A stretch of DNA of 64,000 bases from Maratus speciosus (Eukaryota > Arthropoda > Arachnida > Araneae > Salticidae). The stretch's first letter is position 1. Each line of letters starts with the position of its first letter. A program made the position numbers and the translations under genes. This document shows, one piece after another, positions 11,057 to 24,500 of the stretch. Location: positions 21,599,874 to 21,663,873 of the forward strand of contig OZ010795.1 of the NCBI GenBank assembly GCA_963932465.1. Direction: 5' to 3'. The notes beneath the pieces are model-generated. The model was given only the letters and a program-made list of their open reading frames with translations. It searched no databases and was not told where the DNA came from.

Positions 11057-12565
11057 ATAAAACAAAAAAATATTTGAAATTAGTATAAAACAGCGATTTT
11101 CACAGCACTCCAATACAATATGATATAAAATACAAATTTGACTAAAATATAAATGAATGGTAAAGGACATCCATATTCCAATAATTGTTTTTCTTATGGT
11201 AGTAAAATTAAAATATTAGAATAATTTAAAAAAAAAATATTGTAAATCAGTATAAAACTTCGATATAAATAAAGTTCGCATAAATTACACAAGCAAAAAA
11301 TAAACTAATTGAGCATTAAATACACTGTTAAATTAATCTCAGAAATAATAAAAAAAATAACAAAAATAATAAATCAATATTGGAAAAAAATCTTATAAAG
11401 AGTTTAGAAGGCTTATACTTTAATGTAATCTAAAAAAAAAAGTGCTTAAAATTGTATAAAAAATATTTAAACGAAAACACTTTTCCTTTTTCCTTAGACG
11501 TAAATAATTTGAAGATTAAGAGATTTGCATGTAATTTTACATCAGTATTATGTTATAATTAAGGAAAATTTAGAAAAATGTTATTATTTTGTAATAAAAT
11601 TAATCACTGGGGGAATTTATCTCTTATTTAGTTACATAATAGAGTTTATTTTAGCAAACATGCTGAAATTTAAATACATTCTGGACGAAGATTCTCGCTT
11701 TTAATTACTAATGCAGATATCAGTCTAACTCTATCAATAAACAAACATAATGTATTAATTTACTGCATGTAATTACTTTTGTTTATCTATAAATAAAAAC
11801 ATTGCTGTCATGAGCATTTTTTAAAAAGTAGTACTATGTTATGATTAACAATAGCAACACTACAATTTTATATCTTGTTCTGACTATTTAAGCACAGCAA
11901 AGGATTATTTATTTTTATTAATTGCATTTAAATACATTTATTATTATAATTAGCAATCCGACTTGCAATTTTTCAGCTATTACATAAACAAATTTCATAA
12001 AGCTGTAAGCATGATGCACAAATTTGATACCTATAAACACATTTTGTCTTGATTAACACTTGATTATCTCTCTTCCTTTCCAGTTAATTCTGTTAAACTG
12101 AATAAGGCATTAATAATAAAATATTTTTTTAAATAAACATTTTTTTTCTGCATAAAAAGAGTCAATTATTTCTTTTACTTTTCTGTTTTGTAATAAATAT
12201 TAAACCAGTTAAGTGCTAGTTTTATTCGCGCACAAAGACTATTTATAACTAAGATTGCCGCGCGCACTTGGAAAGGAGGTTGCAAAGCCGCCTTTTTTTT
12301 TTCGATATATTTTTAATTAATATCTCATATAATAACCAAAAAATTTTTTAATCACTCTCAACAATTCTTGGATTATACCGTGCCGATGGGCATCTGGAGT
12401 GCCCTTCAACTACGCTCCTGTGTATCCGCAAATTAACTGTGTGTGCTGTTTTCCCAAAGATTATGTGACTTAGGGTAATCTTTATAGTTTTCCTGCAAGG
12501 TTTATATAAACTCTTACTACTGTGCCTTTTTAATTATTTTAGTTTAACTTGATACGGAAATAAAG

Positions 12566-12686
12566 GGGACAGGAACATATTTTTGAATTACATTTGCGAC
12601 GATATCTCTGAAACTAAAAATACCTAAATGTAAAACAAATGTACTTTTGAGTTCGGCGTCACAAGAACTTTTACACGGTACCCCCC

Positions 12687-12690
<4 letters not shown>
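12566..12690 (-). repeat. dispersed repeat fragment (pair with 52455-52580)
   Basis: Read on the minus strand it matches 52455-52580 in order: GGGGTA, TCGTGTGAAAG-like, GAACTCAAAA, TTTACATTTAGGTATT, GATAT-GTCG-AAATGTA, AAAAATATGT. The two copies are in inverse orientation. Confidence 0.75.

Positions 12691-12720
<30 letters not shown>
12691..12720. repeat. (TA)15 microsatellite
   Basis: Thirty bases of uninterrupted TA. Confidence 0.95.
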
Positions 12721-12723
<3 letters not shown>

Positions 12724-12769
12724 GTTTTTATTTTCAAGTAACTTAATAAGACCCCCTAAATTTATCCTA

Positions 12770-12945
12770 CATATATTTGTGAATGGTTAATAATCTGTAA
12801 ATATGTGGATTAATAGTCTTTATTACTTCTGCCAAATTTGAAGTTTCCACGCTCCATAGTTAGCGAGAAAAACGACTGTAACAGATGGACAGACAGTGAT
12901 CTTATAAAGGTTCGTTTTCTTTTTTTAAGTATGGAACCCCAAATG
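12770..12945 (-). repeat. dispersed GGGTTCCATACTTAAA-type repeat
   Basis: The minus strand reads GGGGTTCCATACTTAAAAA, then an ACGAACC and CTGTCTGTCCATCTGT block, then GCTAACTATGG and AACTTCAAATTTGGCAGAA. It parallels 49325-49475. From memory, a similar GGGTTCCGTAC repeat with CTGTCTGTC is widespread in lepidopteran and other arthropod genomes. I cannot search for it here. Confidence 0.65.
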
Positions 12946-12949
12946 TAAT

Positions 12950-14612
12950 GTTAGAGAGGTGTCTTTTCATACTGAAATTGCATCAAGCTCTGAAATTCTA
13001 CGAACACTTCCTTTTGACGTCCTATTTGCTTTTTTCGGTAAATTTTACCTTATGGAACGAAACGGGAAGTCATTCGGTTAAGACGTTTACGCATCATAAA
13101 ACATTAAAGTTTGTAACTACTAATGTTAAATTAATTTGTCACTGATTTCGACGTGAGTAGTTTTTATAGCAGAAATCAAATTCTTCTTGGCATAACATGC
13201 GAAAATTTTGGATTAGCGAAGCTCCGAAAAATCGATTTCTATTAAAACATGTATAAATTATAATTCAGCATATTTTTTAACTAATGAGAAATAATGTATT
13301 TTTCTGGAAGAATTATGAGTTGTAACATATTCATTTTTTAACAGAAGTCGATTTCTCTTAGCTTCAAATATGTGAATCTTAAATGGCAGATCATTCCACC
13401 GATCACTCCACTCAAATTAAAAATTTGTTTACTAAAAAGGTGCATGAAAATTTATTAAAATATTTCATTAAAAAATGAACAGGTCTTTAAAAACTTAAAA
13501 AACCATCGATGTTAAAAATTATATGAAACAGAAAAGAGGATTTTCGAGATCTTTCGATCGCAAACGCAATCATATACAACGGATAGTTTTACTGAAATGT
13601 CGCATTCACTGTGATATTTATATAACAGTCTGGGGGAAAAAAATCAGTGTATTATTTGTTGGGGGTGTTTTTGAAGTTGTTTCGTTCCGATGCTGAAGTG
13701 TTACATATTTTTTAAACATTAAACCAAATATGAGAAATGCCATAGGATAAAACATCAGTCCGTACACTATTTCCCTTACTTAAAATCTCCTATGATTCCC
13801 TAATTCTCAAAGTACAATAATCTGATGTAGGTATAATATCTTTTGCGTTCTGGAAATATATTTTTAAATTTTGGCGTTGATTTAATATTGAAAGTGCCGT
13901 AAATGGTCGGTTAAACTTGATATCTCTCATGTGCTCCCCCAAACTTTTTTTAAATTTTCGAGTGGTCATACATATGTGGTCATACATATGTATACTCATT
14001 TTGTTTTTCCGTTTTAAATGGGATAGAATAGACACCTGCGATTATTCTTTGAATAAAAAGGTTTTAGTTTTGTTGGAGGTTGGCTATTAAATTAATATAA
14101 AATTTCCTTAAGACTGGGAATAATTCTTTTTTATAATTTTGGTGCGTAATCGAAGCTACAGATTTTAAGTTCTCTCATGTTTATTCTTTCTTTTTGATTT
14201 TCCTGCTTTACTTCATAATTTAATTAATTTATTTGCTGAGAGGAAAATCCGCTTTCTATTGAAATGTGTTTAATCGTATTTTTTTTTCATTTTGTAGATA
14301 CATTTCACTGCAAATATCCTGGGCTCGATTTGCGTATTCATGGTTTTTATTTATAAATTCTTTTAAAAGTTATTCTCACATTAACATTTCATAACTATAG
14401 CTTTAAATAATTTAAATGTGGTTAGATTCATCAAACAACTACTTCCATAACTCCTTTCAGAAAGTCTGCACCAAGCAGTATTTTTAAGTTAAAGCAAAAC
14501 AGTGAAGTGGGAAATAAAAAACGTTAGATTCAAGTTTGTATAAAATCGCTAAAGAAAGAAAGGCATTCAATAAAAAGTAAAAATAATAGAAACAACAACA
14601 ACAATAATAATA

Positions 14613-14643
<31 letters not shown>

Positions 14644-17600
14644 TACGAATGATAATTTGAATAAAGTCAATAAAAATAAAATCTCTGTGACGTATATCAA
14701 TTTAATATTTTTGAAAAAATTTAAAACCGTTGAAATATATACGAAATCATTTTTTCACATAGACCATAATGTAATGGGGTTCTTTGGAGTATACCTGTAA
14801 ACAAACTATTAAGTTTATACACTTCTTTTTCACTGAAAAACATGTCATAACAAATAACATAAATGAATTATGTAAAATCCGAGTACAATTACGCAAGTTA
14901 GAACGTGGGGCCATGCAGAAAATCGTAAATAAACATAGCTTCTGAACTTTTTTTTTTTTAGCGTACAGTTTATTAAAAACCTTTATTATGTATACTGAAA
15001 AATCAAGAAAAATTGAAAAACAGCTTTTTTGCCTTATTATTTATTCATACATAAGCTTAAAAATATCGTCAACGAAACAACAAAAAGATAATTCAGCAAT
15101 ATCGTTAGAATCTGTATATCGAATAAGAAAATAAGTAAAAGGAGGAGTTCCTCATTAATTCCTATTTCAGTTCCTCACTAACTTTGAATCTATGTGCCTA
15201 ATGAAAGAAAAACGTAATTCAGTTCATAATAAAGGGGCATTTTGTATGTATTTCTCATTTAATTAGAACGAAAAAAAAAAGCTACGAAGTTACGTCTAAA
15301 ATTTATGAAATGAAATTTCAGAAACCTTCCATAAAGTAAAAAGTTTCTGAAAATTTTTTAAAAACCATTAAAGTATATTTTTCAAAAGTTGTTTATTCTA
15401 GAAAGATTTTGATTTAATGAGTTGTCGAATTTTTTTTATGTTGTTTTAAATCTGTCGTTTTTTATGAAGGGAGACGAAATTCATTAGACTAATTTCATAA
15501 CCGTTCTCCTCATTTATTTTAAAACAGTACTAATTTCCCATTACTTGAATCTTTAATAGAAGCGGAGTTAGAAGTTAGTCGGTTTTTTTTTCTCATGTTT
15601 CCTGGTTGTCACCTAATTAAATGATAGATTAAATGATGCGAATCTTACAATTTCAAAATGGGATAGAATCCAAGTAATCTTATAATAGAAATAAAAAACC
15701 ACCAGAGGAATAGAAAGACTTCAAATTTCAAACTTTAAGGTCATTGATCTGAAGACTTTTTTTTATTTTATGCTATTTTATGGACCAAATACATACTCTA
15801 TTGAATTTAAGAAACAACCTGATAAATATTTTATGCTGAAGCGTTTCTCTTCTTTTTACAGATTGACTTTAACTAAATCAAATCAATCTTAAATCGTATT
15901 TTAAAATCATTTTAATGTTTATTTTATTAAACAGTCATAATTTTCATTTTTTATATAAAAATATTTTTTCGTAAATTAAAGTTTTTATTAAATGTATTTC
16001 ACTTTTGAAGATTTTTTTCATTTAAGTTTGTCGCTAAAAACAAACAAAAAAAAATTCTTCTTGTGTAATTTCCTAGTAAAATCAATATATTTTATTTCGC
16101 ATCATTAGATGATTATGCATACAAAATAAGAAAAAAGAGCGCAAATCCGCTGTTTCTCAAATAAATGTTATAATTATAAGTGTTATAATCTCTTTTTGAT
16201 AAGCAAAAGAACATGATTTTTTTTTAAATCTTTTTTTCAGTTTAAAGAATAATCCTGGTTTATTGCGCATGCGCTTAAGAGCACGCAAAGAACGTTTTTA
16301 TGTACTCCAACCGTGGTTTATCCTCCTGTGCGAATTGCCCGGTAGTATCTAAACACGTGTATAAGCATGAATACAGTAAATTCCTTATTGGTGCACAGAA
16401 TGTTTTTAAAAATGAGTAGAAGTTTTTAGACATAATAGTACAAGTTAAGGAAAGCGCATTTGTACTGAAAATTAAGATCGCAATCCACTTGTTCAATAAA
16501 AACTGCAGTTTGTCTCACTTAGATCCGAACTGAAGTTTTCCAAATTTTCGTTTATAACTTTAACAATAATTAAAATATTTTATCAAAATTACCATCCTAT
16601 TGTCTTTGGTTTTGTGAAATGTGATAAACTCTAGAACTTTCGATAATCAATATAAGTTCTGGAATTGCACTGCAATTGGATCATGAATACGACATGTATT
16701 GTCCGATATGTAGCAAAGCATCCCACGTAATGTTTTTTGCCATTTTCCGGAACATCTAGTGGTAATTTCGCATGTTTAAAAATCAAACCAAGCTCATCAA
16801 AATCATAGTTACAATAACTTCATTATTGTTAAAGTGATAAACAAAAAATCCAAGGTAAAAAAATCCAAGAGAGTAAGAAATGTTTCAGAAAATGTCTTCC
16901 ATACATTTCTAGAATAGCATCACGTTAATTTTATAATATTTGAAAAAATAAATGAAGCAATCCAGACTAAGCTTATAAATGCTAAAATTGATACAAAATA
17001 CACTTAAAAGACAGAAATATCTTTATTCCAATCGATGGTTGATTTTAAGTGTTTTTTATACATAATTTTATAATTGAAGAAGTTTTAACTTTTTTAACTC
17101 TTAATTTTATTAATATACAATACTGAAAATTAAATGTAATGCAATTAAAGTTATCTCATCCAATAAAACGATTACGTTATAATAAAAAAATATATATATG
17201 TACTAAAATACATAATTAAATAATCCTTAAAAAATACAAAATTTATCTCTTAAAAAAATATCTAAAACTCAGCTGCATTTCATTTCCTTTCATAAATATC
17301 TTTAAATTTTTATTCAATGCGCAGCATATGTTCATTTAGCCAACCTAGAAATTCATTTGTAAAGTAACGGTGAGGGACAGAAACATTTCTAATTAGTTTC
17401 CACTTCCCTGACGGATCTTGTATGATAACGTTAATTGAATAAGCTCGGGTGAATTGAAACTTATCTTTACTTCCTACAGATGTTTAAATATTAAACATTA
17501 ATTAGCATTTCTTTCGAAATATCTGTAATATAAGTCCGGCAAAAACATTTCATTTTTAGGAATCGCTTAATACATGTCGAATAGTGAATGTAATTAATAA

Positions 17601-17790
17601 CGGAAGCGATAATATTTTATTAAATTCTTGATAAATTATGAAACATTTTGATGAAAATATTTTATCGCTCTTCAAATTATACCTGTGAATATTTGCAAAT
17701 TTTTTTTTTTCTCTTTTTGTCTTGTGAGTAAATTATAGTTTTAGATTTTTACTTTGTATTTTTCTAGATTATTGTACATTTCAGTATTAA
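12950..17790. other. long non-coding AT-rich region
   Basis: No protein motif, tRNA or clear transposon end was found. It holds a trinucleotide repeat at 14591-14644 and a short direct duplication GTGGTCATACATAT at 13962-13990. A small open frame at 16275-16496 (minus) starts with a hydrophobic stretch and has five Cys but no recognisable family. Confidence 0.45.
14591..14644. repeat. (AAC)n/(AAT)n microsatellite
   Basis: ACA units grade into AATAAT units. Confidence 0.95.
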
Positions 17791-17819
17791 TTACACTGCA
17801 AATAGAGGCGTCTTCAATT

Positions 17820-18060
17820 TAGACACATTTGTGACTGAAAAAGAATTTTAGACACTTAAGTGTTTTAATCTGAAAATTACGACATTATAGGTATCTTAAT
17901 TTAAGATATACAAGTTATCTTAAATTAAGACAGTTTATCTTAAATTAAGACAAGATTATCATGGTGTAAACGAACTGAAAATAGCGTCTAAAATATCCGC
18001 AAACGTCTTATTTTAAGACACTTTATTACTTCAAACGTGCCTTAATTTTAGACATTTTCA
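17820..18060. repeat. cluster of TTWAGACA motifs
   Basis: ATTTAGACA, TTTTAGACA, TTAAGACA (three times) and TTTTAGACA occur within about 240 bp, with paired TTAAATTAAGACA units near 17922-17952. The pattern is like subterminal repeats of a MITE, but I could not find terminal repeats or a target duplication. Confidence 0.5.
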
Positions 18061-18085
18061 TTCTTCCTTTCTTCCTACGCAATAA

Positions 18086-18100
18086 CCACCAGGGGGCACT
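18086..18100 (+). promoter_or_regulatory. CTCF-core-like motif
   Basis: CCACCAGGGGGCACT matches the conserved CTCF insulator core known from animals. A single 15-base match in a 64-kb window is suggestive only. Confidence 0.3.
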
Positions 18101-18149
18101 CTCAGTTGCGCATGCGTTTTAGATATCTTTCGTTCGAACTTGGTATACG

Positions 18150-19985
18150 TTATAATTCAAACTGAAAGTTTGTTTTTATGTACGCATATATTTTTTTTAA
18201 CTTTTTTTTGCGGAATGTGAAGTTCTGTTATATTAATTCGTATTTACTTAGTTTATTTATTTATTGAATACATACATCTGACATGTGTGTTTGACACCAA
18301 ATGTCTCTTATAAGCTGTCGTCGATATAAGGACGGGATAGACACAGAAGTTGACAATACTTGAAGATTACACCCGAGAACTCTACAAAGGGTGTGCAATG
18401 GACTTAGTGTCAATTTGTATTAATTTATATCAATAATATTGTGTTATTCGTAAAGTCCTGTCAAAATTGGCAAAAAAAGAAACTTTTGTCCAGCGGGTTA
18501 TCTTTTGAGGATGAAAGATTTCATTTTTTAAATATGGCTAGCCAGATATATTAAGGAATTTCCTTCTAAAATGATGCAAGTCTTTCTTCCTCACTGTGGT
18601 AGTTTTTAAAATTTCAAATCGAGGAATTTTTCTTACCTCTTGTAAACAGTGATTAAAGTATGTGTCATAATTTCTTTAGCACTGATATTGTCTTTTACGA
18701 CTTTATTTATTACACTAAACAAAATCTTGCATAAAATTCAATTAGTTTTGAATCTGTTTGCAAAAAAATACTAATTTTAGAAGTATACATTTTTAAACTT
18801 ATGACGTTGTCTTTTATTACAGATTATGTATTTTATATTCGCATCCTTTTTCCCAAATTTAAAGTAATAATATCACTAAAACATAGACATTTTAAATTAA
18901 ACTCATTCTCTTGTTTACAGTGGCAGCTCTTAGTTTCAATGGCTGATTCTTATCTCACAGTAAATGACCACAAGGATATAAAGAAATAAAAGCTGTGAAA
19001 GATCTCCTAATGCTTTCTTACTTCCTAGCGTAAAATCGTCGCTGATTAAAAAAGATAAATAAAGTACATGAGACTCGTCTATTATATGCTCGAGTAATTT
19101 TTAAACAGCCAGTAAAAATATACATATGTATTTGATTTGAAATCCACTCCAATACTGATTTTTTGAATATTTTAATAAGAAAAGTAATTTGAAATTTATA
19201 ATGAGGAAAAGTAAAAAGCTATAACTAGATTTGCACTTAAAATCGTGGTTTTTATAACTTTGTTTATATGCACTATATGCTTTGTTTATATGCATAATAC
19301 AAAAAGGACAATTAAATGTTAAGATATATATTCAAGACAAAAGAAGTTTGGAAACTATAAGTTATTTTTTCTTCACGTTATTAATACAAGCTATTTATTT
19401 ATTAACTTTTGTTGAAAGTTGAAGAGCTTTTGTGATTATCCTCTGATCTGCATAAAAACTTGTCCATGGGGCATTAGAAATTTTTAAAAAATCTCATTTT
19501 TAAATAATAAGGCATTTCATTTTTTTTCGGGAAGGTGGGGAATTCGTATGAAATTTTCTTAATGTTGAAATCATACATTTTGCACTGATTATAATGAAAG
19601 TTTTGAACTTTTAGAGTCGGACAAGATTGAAAACACAAAATACATTTAAAAAAATACTGAAGTAATTTCTTTCTCAATGTTATTAAATAAAATATTTATT
19701 TTTTTATTCATAGTTAAATAGCTGTTGTGATTATCATTTGATATATATGTAAAATAGCGTATGTGGCAATAAAAAAAATTTAAAATCTAATTTTTAAATT
19801 ACATGAATTTTTATTTTGTTTGGAGGGGGGGGGGGGGTGGATTTGTTTGCAATTTTCGTACATCTGATATTTTAAATATTTTTCGACATTCAACCGATTA
19901 TAATAAATATGCGGAAATGCAGTTTTGAGAGAGGACGCTGTTATGTTCTGTGGATAATAGCTTTTCGCTGGTTTAAATCGTCATT
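18150..19985. other. non-coding AT-rich region with a G13 run
   Basis: No gene recognised. A run of 13 G lies at 19825-19837. A splice-acceptor-like TTGTTTACAG at about 18912-18921 precedes a short frame and an AATAAA near 19054. This could be a terminal exon but lacks coding signal. Confidence 0.35.
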
Positions 19986-20441
19986 CTCTTCACGGATTTC
20001 GAGCAACAACCGTCGTCGTTACACCTATGCGTAGCTTGCCGAAATGCACTTCATGTAATGGAGTTATGAATAAAGAGGAGGAGACATATAGTGTACTGTC
20101 TACCAGTTGCGAGTGGAGTAACTGAGGAAGTTGTCACAAGATGGCGGCTGTTATTTTTTAAATCGGAGCAACAGTTTATGTTTACCTCCAGGTAAAACGT
20201 CCCACCATTAAATTTGAATAGAAAATTTAGTTTTATTTATGAGCCTTATTCATGGAAGTGTTTTGTCTGAAATATGGTAAAAATTAATATTTATTTTTTC
20301 AGGTGTCAGTTTGTGATTTTTTTCACTGACAGGAGGTTGTCTTGGTTGTCTCAATATGGCGGAAACACAGGCCTGACTACCGCCAAATTAATCTTCCTCC
20401 AGTAACAATAAATATCGGTTTCTTCCATTATTTATGACTGA

Positions 20442-21389
20442 AATTTAGATGAATCTATACTTCAAGATATCAACCAAAAATTACATTCAATTCAAGCAAA
20501 TACAGAATTCTTAAAAAATTCGTTTCAAAGCCCATTAGAAAAAATCCCAACAGTCAGCCAACAACATTCACTATCATCAAAACCTCTGTATTCAGAGAAA
20601 ATCAGTGCGGTTTATAAAAATCCAAAAACCACCTCTGAATCCGCCATACTTTTAAAGAAGACACAGGCAACAAAAACTTCACTCCACACATTTAGAAATC
20701 TTCTTAATACGGAGACAAAGAACATTCCGGACCTCCCTAAAATCTACTGTGAAACAGCTCGTGATCGAAACACCTTAATTATAAGATCCAACAGTGAAGA
20801 AAATACTGAAAAAACCCTCCGAATAATAGAAGGAATTGAAAGACTTAAAAATATCACTGAATTAACGTACAAAACTATAAATTTTAAGAAGATAATTGTT
20901 CTTGGAATCCCTTTATTTACTCAACCAGAAGAAGTCACAGAGAAAATCTTGAAAGATTATGATCGAGAAATCCCAATAGCGATACATAAAAAAATTCACC
21001 GAGAAAAAGCACAAATTTAACATTTGGTCCTGGATTTAGATATCAATTACGCCCGTCACCTGACGAAGCAAGGCCGTATCCTGATTGGATTTAATTCCTG
21101 TAAAGTTGCGGATTATCGCCCAATAATCCGCTGCTCGCAATGCCAATTATATGGCCATACAGGTAACAACTGTAGATTTGAAGCTGCCTGTGCTATTTGT
21201 GCGTATAATCACACAACAACAACTTGCCCAAATAAAGAAGATCCTAAGAAAATATGCTGCATCAATTGTCTGAACACAAAACATGATTTCCCACACAGAG
21301 CGGACTCAAATGAATGTCCATTATTTAAACTTCGATTTCAATCGAGGAAAACCTTCATAAATGTATCTGCTCCACATTCAACCAACTAA
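20442..21389 (+). pseudogene. LINE ORF1 (gag-like), one premature stop
   Basis: ORF1 proteins of Jockey/I elements bind the element RNA and form the ribonucleoprotein particle. One frame is open from 20442 to 21389 apart from a single TAA at 21018-21020. The N-terminal part (QDINQKLHSIQANTEFLKN) is hydrophilic and helix-prone. A central segment KIIVLGIPLFTQPEEVTEKI is followed by three Cys/His knuckles: CSQCQLYGHTGNNC, CAICAYNHTTTTC and CCINCLNTKHDFPHRADSNEC. Knuckle spacing and sequence match the insect gag-type ORF1. The corresponding protein of the minus-strand LINE at 26882-28486 shares the IIV-GIP and CQLYG motifs. The true start is unclear because no convincing ATG lies upstream in frame. 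Confidence 0.85.
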
Positions 21390-21511
21390 ACAATACAAAA
21401 ATCGTTTCATCAAATACAAACAAAAACTCAAACTCACCTTCAATTCCAAATTCTACTCAAATTTCTCATCTCTCGGACTCAAACTCTTCTCCGCAAGGAC
21501 AACAGCAAAAC

Positions 21512-24500
21512 ATGCAAGTACCTTCAACAACTAATCAAATATCATCATCCTTTAAAATAGCACAGATTAATCTTCAAAAGAATAAAAGTGCAACAGCTTC
21601 ACTCCTTCAATTATTAATTCAAGAAGACTACAAAATAGCATGCATACAGGACTCCAATATAGTCAAAGGAAGACCACATGGCCTTCCCTCAGGACTTCCT
21701 TGCTACTCTTCAAAAAAAAAAGAATTGCCAAATAATAATCATAGATATATCGTTACAACATACAAGAGTTCAACAAAATGATAACTCAGTCTTCGTGAAT
21801 ATCTCCTCAACAGAAGGACAAATAACTATAGGCAGTCAGTATTCCGCACCATCGGCTAATTTAAAAGAAGATCTACAAGATTGGGCGAACACGTCGGGTA
21901 TGAGTTCAAAACTTCTGTTGCTGGGTGATTTGAATGCTCATAGTGCCCTGTGGGGGTATGAGAATGATAACGAAAAAGGACAACACCTCATCAATCATCT
22001 CAATATGATGCACTTATTAGTCCTAAATGATCCTTTCTCAAAACCAACATTTGAAACCACGCATTTGAAAGGTTGGCCAGATGTATCACTAGCATCCTTC
22101 CCACTGTTCCCAAAAGTTTCCTTATGGACTGTTGAGGATGATATGCACTACAGTGACCACAGGCTGATAACCTTGTATATGGATATCCAAAGCGTAGTTA
22201 TCGGACAAAGAATGTCTCATTGAAAAAATTCAATAGAAAATTATCTAAATCATTGCAAGAAAATAATATAACTTTCCAGGATATAAAAACGACGGGGGCA
22301 TTCGAAAAAGAGTACGACAACTTTATAAATATAATAACACAAACCTGTGACCATACTTTAAAGAAAAAAAACTCCACATTCAAACCAACAGTTTCTTGGT
22401 GGACAGCGGAACTTTGGAAAATGAGAAACTTTGTTAAAGCACTTTATAGGAAAACAAAACTTTTGTCTGCATCAGAGGAAGACATGATCAAATTAAAAAA
22501 GTATAGAGCACTCTATAAAAAGAAAATTCTGGAAGAAAAGAAAACAGCGTGGAGTTCTTTTTGCTCAAATACCAAAGACCCCTTTGGGAAACTAAAAAAG
22601 ACGGCATTTAGAGATTTTTACAGACAGGAAGTCTACGCTCTTTCTGATTCCACTACAGCAACCCACTCAAGACAATCTTTTTATGCAGAAATTGCCAATT
22701 CAATATTTGGTCCTTCGGACTTGCAACAGCATCAAATTCATCCGCGCTCAACCCAGCCAGTTAATCCATTTATACTCCAAGAACTAAAAGCTGCCATCTT
22801 CTCGTTCAATCGGAATAAAGCACCAGGTCCTGATAATGTTGACCATCTGATTGTACGAAATATTTACCACTCACATTCATCTCTATTACTGAATCTTTAC
22901 AATACTCTATTAAACTTAAATTACTTCCCAAAAAGATGGAAAATTGGAGAACTAGTCTTTTTTCTAAAGGCAGGTAAGGACCCACAATCTGCTCAGTCAT
23001 ACAGACCAATAACTCTACTCCCAATTCTGGGGAAAATTTTTGAAAAATTATTATTAAAACGAATAAATTATCATTTTCGAAATTCGACAGTTCTACAGAG
23101 TTCTCAACACGGATTCTTAGAGGGTAAATCGGCTGAATCAGCGATACAAGAAGTTCTCTCAACAATTGACTTACTTCAACAAGAAAACAACTACATTTCA
23201 TTAATATCATTAGACATCCAAAATGCTTTTGACAACTTACCTTGGGACGCAACAATCCAAGAACTGGAATTTTTGGGGTTGGAGGAGCCATATGTTAATA
23301 TCCTGAAATCCTTTTTATCTCACAGAGGAGCGAAACCAAATTGGCTAGCACAAGAAATTCATTGGTTTAGGAAGGGGTGCCCACAAGATTCATGCTTTGG
23401 GCCCTTCCTATGGAGAATCTTCTTAAACGCTCTCTTACGCCATTTAAAATCGTTAGGTTACATAATAATAGCTTATGCAGATGACATTTTAATTATATTA
23501 AATGGTAAAACAAGGCGAGAATTAAAAAAATTAGGAAAGGACATCTTAGATTATATTAGTAGGTGGATGTCAAATCACAACATGAAAATATCTTACAATA
23601 AATGTAAAGTTCTCCACCTTAGAAGACCAAAATTTTTGAAAAGAGCTCCAACACTCAAAATTGACAACCATTCATTAAAAAGTGAGCCAACTTTAGAATA
23701 CTTAGGTATCGTTCTGGATAGTACGTTGTCGTTTCTCCCCCATTTACGAAAGAAAAGGCAGGAAATTACACAACTTTCGCAAGACCTATTGAAGTTTGCC
23801 TCAGCTTACGGAGGGGTAAACAAATTAATTCTGAAGATTTGGTACAATAGTATCTTGGAGAAGAAAATCACGTATGCTGCAGCAACTTGGTTTCCCCGGA
23901 TAAGCAAAGCCCATGGGCTTCGTCTGATCTCATCAATACAATACCAATGCCTGTTACTAGTTTCACGTGCCTACAGAAAAACTTCGGCGGATGCCCTTGT
24001 GTTTTAACAGGTATTCCGCCCTTGGCACTTCAACTTGAATATATAGCAACAACAGGAAGAGTCTTACGTCTTGGAATCCCGACAGGAAATCAAGAACCAA
24101 TATTTTACCAACCAAAAATGAAGTCAGATCAAGTTGAACCATTTAAAGAATATTTCTTTCAAATAGATCCAGAAAATACTCCACATGTAGAAATAAACAT
24201 TTATACGGATGGTTCCAAGATGGAAGATGAAACGACATATGCCTTCTGTGTGTATCAGAGAGGAGAGTTAATCCACGAGGATCAAACTAAGTTAAGTAAA
24301 GAAAATACTGTTTTTCAGGCAGAACTCCTGGCCATAGAAGAGGCTGTGCTGTGGATTAGGAACTCCCCTCATAAAGAAGTATTAATACACTCGGACAGAC
24401 ACAGGACTCTCAAGCCTCTTAGCAATAGAAGATGTTTTTTCAAAAAATCTCATCGCAGTACAAATTATCAAACTACTCCAAGAAACAAGAAAAAAGATCT

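Larger units (their letters stand above)
9601..12565. other. non-coding AT-rich region
   Basis: No gene recognised. It contains an AT microsatellite (9842-9869), an AAAT microsatellite (11026-11054) and a hairpin at 10640-10678. A segment of about 85 bp at 9890-9975 recurs near 49985-50055, sharing GCATAGATTATGAAAC. Confidence 0.5.

Noticed and set aside
16275..16496. 73-residue minus-strand frame with hydrophobic start and five Cys, like a small secreted peptide
   Set aside because: Odd cysteine number, no known spacing pattern, no promoter or signal-cleavage context, and surrounding DNA is non-coding; no function is claimed.
22806..23291. 161-residue minus-strand open frame
   Set aside because: Antisense shadow of the LINE reverse transcriptase.
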